The notes under the pieces: generated by a model
What the model was told of the DNA's origin: nothing
Seen by the model: only the letters and a program-made list of their open reading frames with translations
The model's database searches: none
Part shown: piece by piece, positions 1 through 5,298 of the stretch
How the letters are laid out: each line of letters begins with the position of its first letter
Numbering within the stretch: position 1 is the stretch's first letter
Program-made: the position numbers and the translations under genes
Assembly: GCA_030151135.1 (NCBI GenBank)
Contig: JASLEQ010000635.1
Coordinates: 1 to 5,531 of the forward strand
From: Candidatus Sulfotelmatobacter sp.
Lineage (GTDB): Bacteria; Acidobacteriota; Terriglobia; Terriglobales; SbA1
Direction: 5' to 3'
Length of the DNA: 5,531 nt

Positions 1-1
1 G

Positions 2-469
2 CAGAGCGTAACGAAGTTAGACGAACAACGATCCAGGTGGATCGCGATTGGGCCGATGGGGCGCCCGATCCGGTGGGACGCGCAGATCATTGATGATCGC
101 GAGAACGAATCTATATCTTGGCGCTCGTTGCCGGGTTCGGAGGTTCAGGTGGATGGGCGAGTGGAGTTCCGTGAAGCACCAGCGGGCCGCGGCACGATTG
201 TCAGCGCGGAAATACAGTACAGCCCGGCGCCAGGTTTGAGTTCGAGTTTCGCGAAATTCCTGCGCAAAGGCGCAAATTTTGCGATGCGTCAGGACATGCG
301 GCGCCTCGAAGCCTTGATGGAGGCCGGCGAGATTCCAACCACAGAAGGGCAGCCACACGGGCCACGCGACAGGGTCACGGGAGTCATGCGAATGATGGAC
401 CCGACTCGGCCAATCGCGCCGGGATCAAGCCTGAAAGACACGTTTGCAGCGAGGAGGAGCATCGCATGA
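2..469 (+). CDS. SRPBCC (polyketide cyclase/START-like) family protein, C-terminal part
   Basis: The reading frame is open from the left edge, so the N-terminus lies outside the window; 155 residues are visible. The segment [13 protein letters not shown], then [22 protein letters not shown] and [14 protein letters not shown], is the alternating beta-strand pattern of bacterial SRPBCC/START-like domains. It is followed by an amphipathic C-terminal helix ([20 protein letters not shown]) and the tail phrase [11 protein letters not shown], which I recall from SRPBCC proteins. About 40 further residues form a low-complexity, probably disordered end. The fold binds hydrophobic ligands in a deep cavity; the ligand here is unknown. 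Some relatives carry an N-terminal membrane or glycine-zipper segment, which cannot be judged here. An internal ATG at 56 is not the start, because the strands before it belong to the domain. The stop overlaps the next gene's ATG (ATGA), implying co-translation with the dehydrogenase. Confidence 0.85.
   Translation, partial: QSVTKLDEQRSRWIAIGPMGRPIRWDAQIIDDRENESISWRSLPGSEVQVDGRVEFREAPAGRGTIVSAEIQYSPAPGLSSSFAKFLRKGANFAMRQDMRRLEALMEAGEIPTTEGQPHGPRDRVTGVMRMMDPTRPIAPGSSLKDTFAARRSIA
452..457 (+). promoter_or_regulatory. Ribosome binding site of the dehydrogenase, inside the SRPBCC gene
   Basis: AGGAGG sits 8 nt before the ATG at 466, within the last codons of the SRPBCC gene. This near-perfect Shine-Dalgarno fixes the dehydrogenase start. 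Together with the 4-bp ATGA stop/start overlap it supports translational coupling. Confidence 0.8.
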
Positions 470-1665
470 AGGCCGTTTGCTATATGGGCGTGGAAAAGAT
501 GAGCGTCGAGACGGTACCGGATCCGCAGATCCTGAATCCACGCGACGCAATTGTGAGAATCACGAGCACCTGCATCTGCGGCTCGGACCTGCATCTTTAT
601 GACGGATATGTTCCGACGATGGAGCAGGGCGACATCATGGGCCACGAGTTCATGGGTGAAGTGGTGGAGGTCGGGTCGGGCATCAAGCCGGAGAAGTTGA
701 AGGTGGGTGACCGCGTGGTGGTTCCATTCACCATCGCATGTGGAAGCTGTTTCTTCTGCAGGAAAGAGTTATGGTCGTGCTGCAACAACTCGAATCCGAA
801 TTACTGGATGGCCGAAGAAATGATGGGCTATTCCCCGTCGGGGCTGTTCGGATACACACACATGCTCGGAGGATACGCGGGCGGCCAGGCGCAGTACGCG
901 CGCGTGCCGTTTGCCGATGTCGGTCCACTCAAGCTGCCGGAAGGGATTCCTGACGAGAAAGTGATCTTTCTTTCCGACATTCATCCGACGGGATACTTCG
1001 GCGCAGTGAACGCGGAGATCGAGCAGGGTGACACGGTCGCGATCTGGGGATGCGGGCCGGTCGGGCAATTCGCAATTCGCTCGGCGTTTATGTTGGGCGC
1101 AGAGCGGGTCATTGCCATCGACCGTTTCGATTACCGGCTTCGCATGGCGGAGCAAGGCGGAGCGGAAATCATCAATTACGAAGAGGTCGACGATGTGGTC
1201 CAGACCCTGAAAGACATGACGGGAAACATTGGGCCGGACCGGTGCATCGATGCGGTTGGCATGGAAGCGCATGGGCACGGAGTTGTGCACCTGATGGATC
1301 GCGCGAAGCAGGTGGCAAGGATCGAAATGGATCGCCCGATCGCGCTACGGCAGGCAATTCAGGCGTGCCGCAAGGGTGGGACCGTTTCTGTGCCGGGTGT
1401 CTACGCTGGATTTATCGACAAGGTGCCAATGGGTGCCTTCGTGAACAAAGCTCTGACTATGAAGACCGGGCAGACTCACATGATGCGGTACATGAAACCG
1501 CTGCTAGACAAAATCGAGAATGGCGAGATTGATCCGAGCTTTGTGATCAGTCATCGCGTGCCCATCGACCGTGCACCCGAGATGTACAAAATATTCCGCG
1601 ATAAGAAGGAGAGCTGCACAAAAGTGGTGCTGGATCCTTGGGCGGATGGCGCGAAAGCTGCTTAG
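466..1665 (+). CDS. Zinc-dependent alcohol dehydrogenase, glutathione-independent formaldehyde-dehydrogenase-like
   Basis: This 399-residue medium-chain dehydrogenase/reductase probably oxidises an alcohol or aldehyde with NAD+ in the cytoplasm. The GroES-like N-terminal domain has catalytic-zinc ligands in CICGSDLH (Cys38) and GHEFMG (His60, Glu61), with Asp171 in [13 protein letters not shown] as the probable third ligand, as in Pseudomonas formaldehyde dehydrogenase. The structural-zinc cysteines are complete: Cys92, Cys95, Cys98, Cys106. The Rossmann domain has GCGPVG (195-200), and Asp219 at the end of the second strand favours NAD over NADP. The stretches [10 protein letters not shown] and [20 protein letters not shown] are typical of the formaldehyde-dehydrogenase-like group (about 385-400 residues), so it looks full length and intact. 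It starts on the overlapping ATGA of the SRPBCC gene with a strong ribosome site, so the two are one operon. The natural substrate cannot be read from sequence: short aldehydes are plausible, but the threonine or sorbitol dehydrogenase branches are alternatives. Confidence 0.95.
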   Translation: MKAVCYMGVEKMSVETVPDPQILNPRDAIVRITSTCICGSDLHLYDGYVPTMEQGDIMGHEFMGEVVEVGSGIKPEKLKVGDRVVVPFTIACGSCFFCRKELWSCCNNSNPNYWMAEEMMGYSPSGLFGYTHMLGGYAGGQAQYARVPFADVGPLKLPEGIPDEKVIFLSDIHPTGYFGAVNAEIEQGDTVAIWGCGPVGQFAIRSAFMLGAERVIAIDRFDYRLRMAEQGGAEIINYEEVDDVVQTLKDMTGNIGPDRCIDAVGMEAHGHGVVHLMDRAKQVARIEMDRPIALRQAIQACRKGGTVSVPGVYAGFIDKVPMGAFVNKALTMKTGQTHMMRYMKPLLDKIENGEIDPSFVISHRVPIDRAPEMYKIFRDKKESCTKVVLDPWADGAKAA

Positions 1666-1682
1666 CCGGAGGTTATCGAACT

Positions 1683-1726
1683 ATCTCTCAGGAACTCGGC
1701 AAATAGCGCCGAGTTCGCTGAGGGAT
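1683..1726 (+). terminator. Strong 18-bp hairpin downstream of the dehydrogenase (terminator or mRNA-processing structure)
   Basis: GAACTCGGC (1692-1700) pairs perfectly with GCCGAGTTC (1708-1716) around a 7-nt loop. After a single bulged G (1717) the stem continues for 9 more pairs, 1683-1691 with 1718-1726, including one G-U. It begins 17 nt after the dehydrogenase stop. No T-run follows, so it is not a classical intrinsic terminator. It could be a U-less terminator, or a 3'-end stabiliser that sets relative expression of the flanking genes. Confidence 0.45.
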
Positions 1727-1753
1727 CGCAAGGAATGCCGAGAATTTAGGGAA

Positions 1754-1813
1754 ATGTCAGTGTTGAAATTTGAAGAAGCCGTGCCTGTCTGGTCAGAGAC
1801 GCCAGCGGCATAA
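1754..1813 (+). other. Possible 19-residue micro-ORF between dehydrogenase and DJ-1 gene
   Basis: ATG TCA ... GCA TAA encodes MSVLKFEEAVPVWSETPAA. A weak AGGGA lies almost directly against the ATG, too close for a good ribosome site. There is no recognisable family. It is the only short reading frame I noted in the 244-bp gap and most likely arises by chance. Confidence 0.1.
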
Positions 1814-1897
1814 GTTGCTCACCGGGGCCGATCCAGCTTGCCTGAATTGGTCCTTTTTATTGCCGATGCGGAAGCTGCGCAGTTCTGCGACTACGTG

Positions 1898-1904
1898 AAG
1901 GAGG
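1898..1904 (+). promoter_or_regulatory. Ribosome binding site deciding the DJ-1 gene start
   Basis: AAGGAGG lies 5 nt before ATG 1910. The same frame is open back to a TTG at 1838, but that TTG has no Shine-Dalgarno, and the 24 extra residues precede the canonical first strand of the DJ-1 fold. The ATG is therefore chosen. Confidence 0.8.
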
Positions 1905-1909
1905 AGAAC

Positions 1910-2659
1910 ATGAAGAAAAATTTGAAGGGACGCCGAATCGCGGTGCTTGCAACCGACGGTGTCGAGAAGGTAGAGCTAACGATTCCAGTAAAGGCACTCA
2001 CTGCGGCAGGAGCCCGCGTGGACGTGGTTTCGCTGCGGAGAGGCGGAATCCGTACGGTGAATCTACATGAGCCTGCGAGCCGGTTCGAAGTGACAAAGAC
2101 GGTAAACGAGGCCGATCCGGATGATTACGATGGATTGCTGATCCCCGGAGGATTGATCAACCCGGACTTGCTGCGGCAATCGGCGGCGGCGCGTGATTTT
2201 GTGCGGGATTTCGATCGAGAGAACAAACCGATCGCGAGCATATGCCATGGTCCATGGGTGCTGGCGTCTGCTGGGCTTCTGCAAGGAAGAGTGCTGACGA
2301 GCTGGCCGGGCGTTCGCGATGACATGGTAAATGCGGGCGCGACCTGGCTCGACCAGGAACTTGTAGAAGATCGAAATCTGATAACGAGCCGAGGTCCGCA
2401 CGATCTGGTGCCGTTTGTGAAAGGCATGCTGCGCCATTTCGCGGCAGGTGCTTCTATGCGGGAAAGGACGCAGGCGACGGAATCGTCTCCTCAGCGCAAT
2501 GAGCCGCCGAAGGTAATGACCGGCGTCATGAAATGGCTGCCGAAGCCTTCGACGCGAACGGCCTTTGTTGTGGGCGCAATCGCACTCGGAGTGATGGCGG
2601 CGAACGATCCCAAGGGTTGGAAGAAATTCGGGAAGGAATTGGCGCGAAGGGTCGCGTGA
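1910..2659 (+). CDS. DJ-1/PfpI family protein with hydrophobic C-terminal extension
   Basis: This is a 249-residue protein of the DJ-1/PfpI superfamily (intracellular peptidase, chaperone or deglycase-type stress proteins). It opens with the typical first strand RRIAVLATDGVEKVELTIP, where Glu19 corresponds to the conserved active-site glutamate. DGLLIPGG (74-81) and the nucleophile elbow ASICHGPWVLA, with Cys112 and His113, follow. LTSWPGVRDDMVNAGATW and NLITSRGPHDL then match PfpI/YhbO-like proteins, and the catalytic domain ends near residue 180. About 70 residues follow that standard PfpI proteins (about 165-190 residues) lack: a polar linker (181-215), a hydrophobic stretch TAFVVGAIALGVMAA (217-231) and a basic end (KGWKKFGKELARR). 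The hydrophobic stretch is short for a full membrane span but could anchor the protein or pack against a partner. The gene lies 244 bp after the dehydrogenase on the same strand, beyond a strong hairpin, so shared transcription is possible but unproven. Peptidase versus deglycase activity cannot be decided from sequence. Confidence 0.92.
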   Translation: MKKNLKGRRIAVLATDGVEKVELTIPVKALTAAGARVDVVSLRRGGIRTVNLHEPASRFEVTKTVNEADPDDYDGLLIPGGLINPDLLRQSAAARDFVRDFDRENKPIASICHGPWVLASAGLLQGRVLTSWPGVRDDMVNAGATWLDQELVEDRNLITSRGPHDLVPFVKGMLRHFAAGASMRERTQATESSPQRNEPPKVMTGVMKWLPKPSTRTAFVVGAIALGVMAANDPKGWKKFGKELARRVA

Positions 2660-2708
2660 CGTGAGTTTGCAGAGGAACTGAATGTTTTCCGCGTATGTTT
2701 CGAAAAGT

Positions 2709-2741
2709 CCTCACTTCTGGTTCCACCGGCCAGAAGTGGGG
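2709..2741 (+). terminator. Hairpin after the DJ-1 gene, candidate transcription end
   Basis: CACTTCTGG (2712-2720) pairs perfectly with CCAGAAGTG (2730-2738) over a 9-nt loop. The stem extends outward by CCT (2709-2711) with GGG (2739-2741), one pair being G-U. It starts 50 nt after the DJ-1 stop. No T-run follows on the plus strand, so termination would need Rho or the next hairpin. Confidence 0.4.
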
Positions 2742-2743
2742 CG

Positions 2744-2762
2744 CCCATCGTAGATAGATGGG
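2744..2762 (+). terminator. Second small hairpin followed by T/A-rich DNA
   Basis: CCCATC (2744-2749) and GATGGG (2757-2762) form a 6-bp stem with a 7-nt loop, directly followed by TTGATTAATT. It sits 2 nt after the previous hairpin, and together they make a plausible but weak intrinsic terminator. The remaining 90 bp before the next gene contain a pyrimidine-rich tract (about 2778-2800) and no convincing promoter. Confidence 0.3.
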
Positions 2763-2852
2763 TTGATTAATTACCAATTTCCTCCTTCCGCCCTTCGCCA
2801 CCTCAGTTACTACTCCTCCAAAACGTCTGGTTCATTCCGTTAACATGGTTTC

Positions 2853-3959
2853 ATGCCCGTGACGGTGAGAGATCTGCGGTGCCTCGCGATTTCCCAGAGC
2901 CTGTTTACTCCGACGACGCTGAGACGGGCGCTGCACAGGATGCAGTTTGTACAGGCCGATCCGATACGATCGCCCGCTCGAGCGCAGGATCTGATTTTGC
3001 GGCACCGAGTGAGGGATTATCGGGCGGGCGATCTGGAAAGGCACTATCCGAAAGTTGGGGTGGAGGAAGACTTCTTCATCAACTACGGATTCGTGACGCG
3101 AGAGCTTCAGCAGTTGATGCACCCGCGTTCGGAAGGCGGCGTGTCGGCCGACATCTGTCTGCCCTGGTCGACTGTGGCTCTGCGGAAAAAAGCTCAAGGG
3201 ATACTGGAGTTCGTGCGCGAGCGCGGTGTAGTGCATCCGCAGGAAGTGGAAAAACATTTCTCGCATGGAAAAGCGACGAACTACTGGGGAGGACAATCGA
3301 ATACGACCACCCATTTGCTGGATGGGATGCATTATCGAGGACTCGTACGGGTCGTGCGGCGGGAGTCTGGAATCCGGTTATATGCGGCGCGCGAGCATGC
3401 AGGGCCAGCTGTGGACGAAGCAGAGCGCGTCCGAAGGCTGGACGCATTGGCGGATGTGGCCGTCGGGATCTACGCTCCAATGTCATACCGCAGCTTGCGG
3501 TTTGTGGTACGCCGGTTGAAATACGCGGTTCCGCAGTGGGAGCAGGAGATTGACAACGCGATCCAGCGAGCCAGAACGAGATTGCGTTGCGAAATGGTGG
3601 ACGGAGTGGAATGGTACTGGCCCAGGCGGTGGAAGTTAACGGGAGAGCCGGAGAACTCTGTGCGTCTGCTGGCACCCTTTGATCCAGTAGTGTGGGACCG
3701 CTGGCGGTTCGAAATATTATGGGGATGGACATACCGCTTTGAGGCGTACACTCCAGCGGCCAAGAGGGTGCGAGGCTATTACGCGATGCCGATGCTATGG
3801 CGAGACCAGGTGATCGGATGGGGCAACCTGTCCGTAAAGAATGGTTCTTTGCAGGCAAATTTCGGATACGTGGCCAGCGAACCTGGGGAACGGGACTTTA
3901 AGAGGAATTTGGAGGAGGAGTTGGAACGGCTGAGGGGGTTCTTGGGGATTCAGGAGTAG
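2853..3959 (+). CDS. YcaQ/AlkX-like winged-helix (HTH_42) DNA glycosylase candidate
   Basis: This 368-residue protein belongs to the HTH_42 (formerly DUF1006) family, whose characterised members are Escherichia coli YcaQ/AlkX and Streptomyces AlkZ. Those are DNA glycosylases made of tandem winged helices plus a beta-barrel, and they unhook bulky or interstrand-crosslinked alkyl-purines. Here Gln34-Ala35-Asp36 (MQFVQADPIRSP) fits the QxD catalytic motif of the AlkX type, rather than the QxQ motif of AlkZ. A winged helix occupies about 110-180. The family signature LLAPFDPVVWDR starts at 272, followed by FEAYTPAAKR and RGYYAMPMLWRDQVIG; the protein ends in a charged helix. E. coli YcaQ is about 400 residues, so this one is slightly short but intact. 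Positions 74-80 (FFINYGF) differ from the HEA-containing stretch I recall in E. coli YcaQ. No Shine-Dalgarno precedes the ATG, yet the N-terminus fits the family. It follows probable terminators, so it is likely a separate unit. Glycosylase activity is inferred from family. Confidence 0.85.
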   Translation: MPVTVRDLRCLAISQSLFTPTTLRRALHRMQFVQADPIRSPARAQDLILRHRVRDYRAGDLERHYPKVGVEEDFFINYGFVTRELQQLMHPRSEGGVSADICLPWSTVALRKKAQGILEFVRERGVVHPQEVEKHFSHGKATNYWGGQSNTTTHLLDGMHYRGLVRVVRRESGIRLYAAREHAGPAVDEAERVRRLDALADVAVGIYAPMSYRSLRFVVRRLKYAVPQWEQEIDNAIQRARTRLRCEMVDGVEWYWPRRWKLTGEPENSVRLLAPFDPVVWDRWRFEILWGWTYRFEAYTPAAKRVRGYYAMPMLWRDQVIGWGNLSVKNGSLQANFGYVASEPGERDFKRNLEEELERLRGFLGIQE

Positions 3960-3964
3960 CGTCG

Positions 3965-3985
3965 GAACGCCGACTACCAGCGTTC
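3965..3985. terminator. Inverted repeat between converging genes
   Basis: GAACGC (3965-3970) and GCGTTC (3980-3985) form a 6-bp stem with a 9-nt loop. An overlapping alternative is GTCGG (3961-3965) with CCGAC (3970-3974). It lies in the 52-bp gap where the YcaQ-like and DUF4126 genes converge. Neither side has a T-run, so a bidirectional terminator role is only suggested by position. Confidence 0.25.
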
Positions 3986-4011
3986 GGTGGGGGCGTGTTG
4001 AGTGCGCCGCC

Positions 4012-4623
4012 TCAGCGGGCGAGTTGGTGTTCGGCGCCGCGGAAGAGAGCGCGCATCCCTCGGATCACCAAGCGAACGACGAGCGCGGTGACAAGCACGA
4101 GAATACCTGCGATCGTGCCTGCCAGATAAGGATGTTTTGTGGCGAGCCATACGAGGCCAATGGCAAGGACATCTTCGCCGAGACTGAGACTAATGTTCGA
4201 AAGAGGCTCGGGCGAAGGGGTGACGGCGGTGCGCACGGCGGTCTTGCCCCCATGGGCGACGAGTGCCACGGCTGCCCCGAGAAGCGCGGATAGAAGTTGG
4301 TGCTCGGGCGAAAGCTGTGCGGTAGCTCGGAAGGCGATCAGGCCAGCGAGCGGGACTCGAATAAAAGTATGCAGTGCGTTCCATATAAGATCGAACGCGG
4401 GTATTTTGTCGGCGAAAAACTCAATGCCGAAAAGAGCGAGGCTGGCTGCAATGATCGGCCAGTTTTCAAGGAGCTGCAGTCCCGGTGGAAGCGGGAGATG
4501 TCCGAAGCGGGCCAGCAAGCCAAGTGCGGCGACTGTGGCGTAGAGATTCAAGCCGGCGGCAAAGCTAATCGCGACGAGCAGAGAAACGAGTTCGGTGGGC
4601 GGGATTTTGAGGACGTCGAGCAT
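4012..4623 (-). CDS. DUF4126 family integral membrane protein
   Basis: This 203-residue hydrophobic protein matches the DUF4126 pattern. The first helix is LVSLLVAISFAAGLNLYAT (12-30) and leads into LGLLARFGH. The conserved acidic motif is E68-x3-D72-K73-x-P75-x2-D78, followed by NALHTFIRVPLAG (82-94). The later motif H124-x2-K127 lies in VAHGGKTAVRTAV, and SLGEDVLAIG (Glu150, Asp151) precedes the last hydrophobic region (about 153-187). I count four to six membrane segments, and the C-terminus is basic (RGMRALFRGAEHQLAR). Function of the family is unknown; the buried charged residues would suit a transport or channel-like role, but this is inference. Its ATG lacks a good Shine-Dalgarno. It starts 50 nt beyond the terminator of the small upstream gene on the same strand, so it needs its own promoter or read-through; no convincing promoter is seen in that gap. 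Confidence 0.85.
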   Translation of the reverse strand: MLDVLKIPPTELVSLLVAISFAAGLNLYATVAALGLLARFGHLPLPPGLQLLENWPIIAASLALFGIEFFADKIPAFDLIWNALHTFIRVPLAGLIAFRATAQLSPEHQLLSALLGAAVALVAHGGKTAVRTAVTPSPEPLSNISLSLGEDVLAIGLVWLATKHPYLAGTIAGILVLVTALVVRLVIRGMRALFRGAEHQLAR

Positions 4624-4672
4624 TGATTGACCCAGCCAGCGTTCTGATCCATGACGCTTTGAGCAAAACAGA

Positions 4673-4697
4673 AAGGGTCGCTACGAGAGCGACCCTT
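4673..4697 (-). terminator. Rho-independent terminator of the 75-residue protein gene
   Basis: A perfect 10-bp GC-rich stem, AAGGGTCGCT (4673-4682) with AGCGACCCTT (4688-4697), has a 5-nt loop. On the minus strand the stem is followed by TCTGTTTTGC, giving a T-rich tail. It begins about 20 nt after the stop codon of the small minus-strand gene and ends 50 nt before the DUF4126 start, separating the two genes. Confidence 0.8.
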
Positions 4698-4717
4698 CGA
4701 ACTGCGCAGATCCTGAA

Positions 4718-4945
4718 TTAAAGAGTGGACTCGATTTCAAAGCCCCAAGCTTCCAGAAGGGGCTCGGGGATATATTTCGAATTTTTGTTGCGGCGAGCCC
4801 ACTCGCGAAGGCGAGTCGACCGAAGATACTGGTCGGGGGTGAGCTTGTACTCGCGCACAACCTGCTCAAATTCAGTGATGGTCGGGGTAATGGGCCCGAT
4901 CGGCTCGGGCTTTCCCCAGTTCGGATTTCCGCGTCGCTTGGCCAT
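4718..4945 (-). CDS. Small conserved-looking orphan protein (75 residues)
   Basis: I do not recognise a named family or function. The protein begins with a basic, Gly/Pro/Asn-rich stretch (MAKRRGNPNWGKPEPIGP). A predicted helix follows (TITEFEQVVREYKL, 22-35), then TPDQYLRSTRLREWARRNKNSKYIP, which contains a second, strongly basic helix (38-52). It ends in PLLEAWGFEIESTL with Trp67. The first part may be disordered, and the rest resembles a compact two- or three-helix unit that could bind nucleic acid or an acidic partner (inference). There is no signal peptide or membrane segment. The case for a real gene is an ATG with GAAAGG (4955-4960) 9 nt upstream, a TATACT -10-like box about 50 bp upstream, and a strong intrinsic terminator just after the stop. 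The overlapping frame on the plus strand lacks these. I associate similar proteins with Acidobacteriota from memory only. Confidence 0.75.
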   Translation of the reverse strand: MAKRRGNPNWGKPEPIGPITPTITEFEQVVREYKLTPDQYLRSTRLREWARRNKNSKYIPEPLLEAWGFEIESTL

Positions 4946-4995
4946 GAAGTAGTGCCTTTCTACGTAGGGGGATCAACTACCAAAAAATGCGTCTA

Positions 4996-5001
4996 AGTAT
5001 A
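4996..5001 (-). promoter_or_regulatory. Candidate -10 box for the 75-residue protein gene
   Basis: Read on the minus strand this is TATACT, a 5 of 6 match to TATAAT, ending 50 bp before the ATG; the implied leader is roughly 43 nt. The -35 region at 16-18 bp spacing is poor, so the call rests on the -10 box and its position in the divergent intergenic region. Confidence 0.35.
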
Positions 5002-5136
5002 TGATTCTCCGACCCGGCTTCAGGATTCCCCAGAAAATGCAGGACACCCGGCGGACAGAATTTTCCTTCAGTCCGGAAGAACGATTCAAAACCTAGTCTG
5101 GAAACCCAGTATATTATCGGCAAAAATCAACGAAGT

Positions 5137-5204
5137 CAATCAAATATAGCAGATAAAAACACGATGTTTTTCTTGTAACTAACTGAAAACAACTAGCTTG
5201 ATTG
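5137..5204. repeat. Nested inverted repeats in the AT-rich promoter region
   Basis: The outer arms CAATCAA (5137-5143) and TTGATTG (5198-5204) enclose a tighter dyad, AAAAACA (5155-5161) and TGTTTTT (5165-5171), with only CGA between. The inner 17-bp dyad looks like a regulator operator; a short AT stem with a 3-nt loop is a poor RNA hairpin. Regulator unknown. Confidence 0.45.
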
Positions 5205-5247
5205 GGGTGTCGAGGCCTCTATCCCCATTGCTGAGGCTAGGCAAGAC

Positions 5248-5283
5248 GACGCTTTCCCGGACGCCCTGACGCCTTGACGCGGT
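5248..5283 (+). repeat. Short direct repeats of GACGC, three in 8-bp tandem
   Basis: GACGCCCT (5260-5267), GACGCCTT (5268-5275) and GACGCGGT (5276-5283) are consecutive 8-bp units, and a fourth related unit, GACGCTTT, lies at 5248-5255, 4 bp before the array. The cluster is about 145 bp upstream of the receiver-like gene. It could be a regulator-binding array or a local slippage duplication. Confidence 0.5.
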
Positions 5284-5284
5284 G

Positions 5285-5298
5285 ATTACGTCCGTAAT
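5285..5298. promoter_or_regulatory. Perfect dyad ATTACG-TC-CGTAAT, candidate operator
   Basis: Six-bp arms ATTACG (5285-5290) and CGTAAT (5293-5298) are separated by TC. GTG before and CAC after extend the symmetry with one unpaired A at 5299. It lies 2 bp downstream of the GACGC repeats. The 2-nt centre suits a dimeric DNA-binding protein better than an RNA hairpin. Alternatively CGGACG (5258-5263) can pair with CGTCCG (5289-5294) in RNA. Confidence 0.35.

Noticed and set aside
17..358. Minus-strand open frame opposite the SRPBCC gene
   Set aside because: It is antisense to a clear SRPBCC domain, has an unstructured-looking arginine-rich composition and no ribosome site. It is a shadow of the high-GC coding strand.
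1571..1813. 80-residue plus-strand frame spanning the end of the ADH gene and the gap
   Set aside because: Its first 30 codons lie within the ADH gene in another frame, the rest covers the hairpin, and there is no family resemblance or ribosome site.
2775..2800. CCTCCTT in the gap, resembling the 3' end of 16S rRNA
   Set aside because: It is a short match in a generally pyrimidine-rich tract with no other rRNA-like sequence, so probably chance.
2879..3553. 224-residue plus-strand frame inside the YcaQ-like gene
   Set aside because: It is in a different frame from the family-matching protein, with Ser/Arg/Gly-rich shadow composition and no motifs.
3079..3858. 259-residue minus-strand frame opposite the YcaQ-like gene
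   Set aside because: Although long, it is antisense to a strongly supported HTH_42 protein and is rich in Pro/Ser/Arg without domains.
4139..4543. 134-residue plus-strand frame opposite the DUF4126 gene
   Set aside because: The minus frame has coherent membrane helices and conserved DUF4126 motifs; the plus frame is an arginine/alanine/serine-rich shadow.
4725..4952. 75-residue plus-strand frame opposite the small orphan protein
   Set aside because: The minus frame has a ribosome site, a -10-like box and a correctly placed terminator; the plus frame has none of these.
5052..5075. CGGAC ... GTCCG inverted repeat
   Set aside because: The arms are only 5 bp with a 14-nt loop and mismatched flanks, so expected by chance in this composition.
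5106..5117. TATATT/TATTAT -10-like sequence on the plus strand
   Set aside because: No acceptable -35 lies at 16-18 bp; in an AT-rich island such matches are common. It would also imply a leader over 300 nt for the receiver-like gene.
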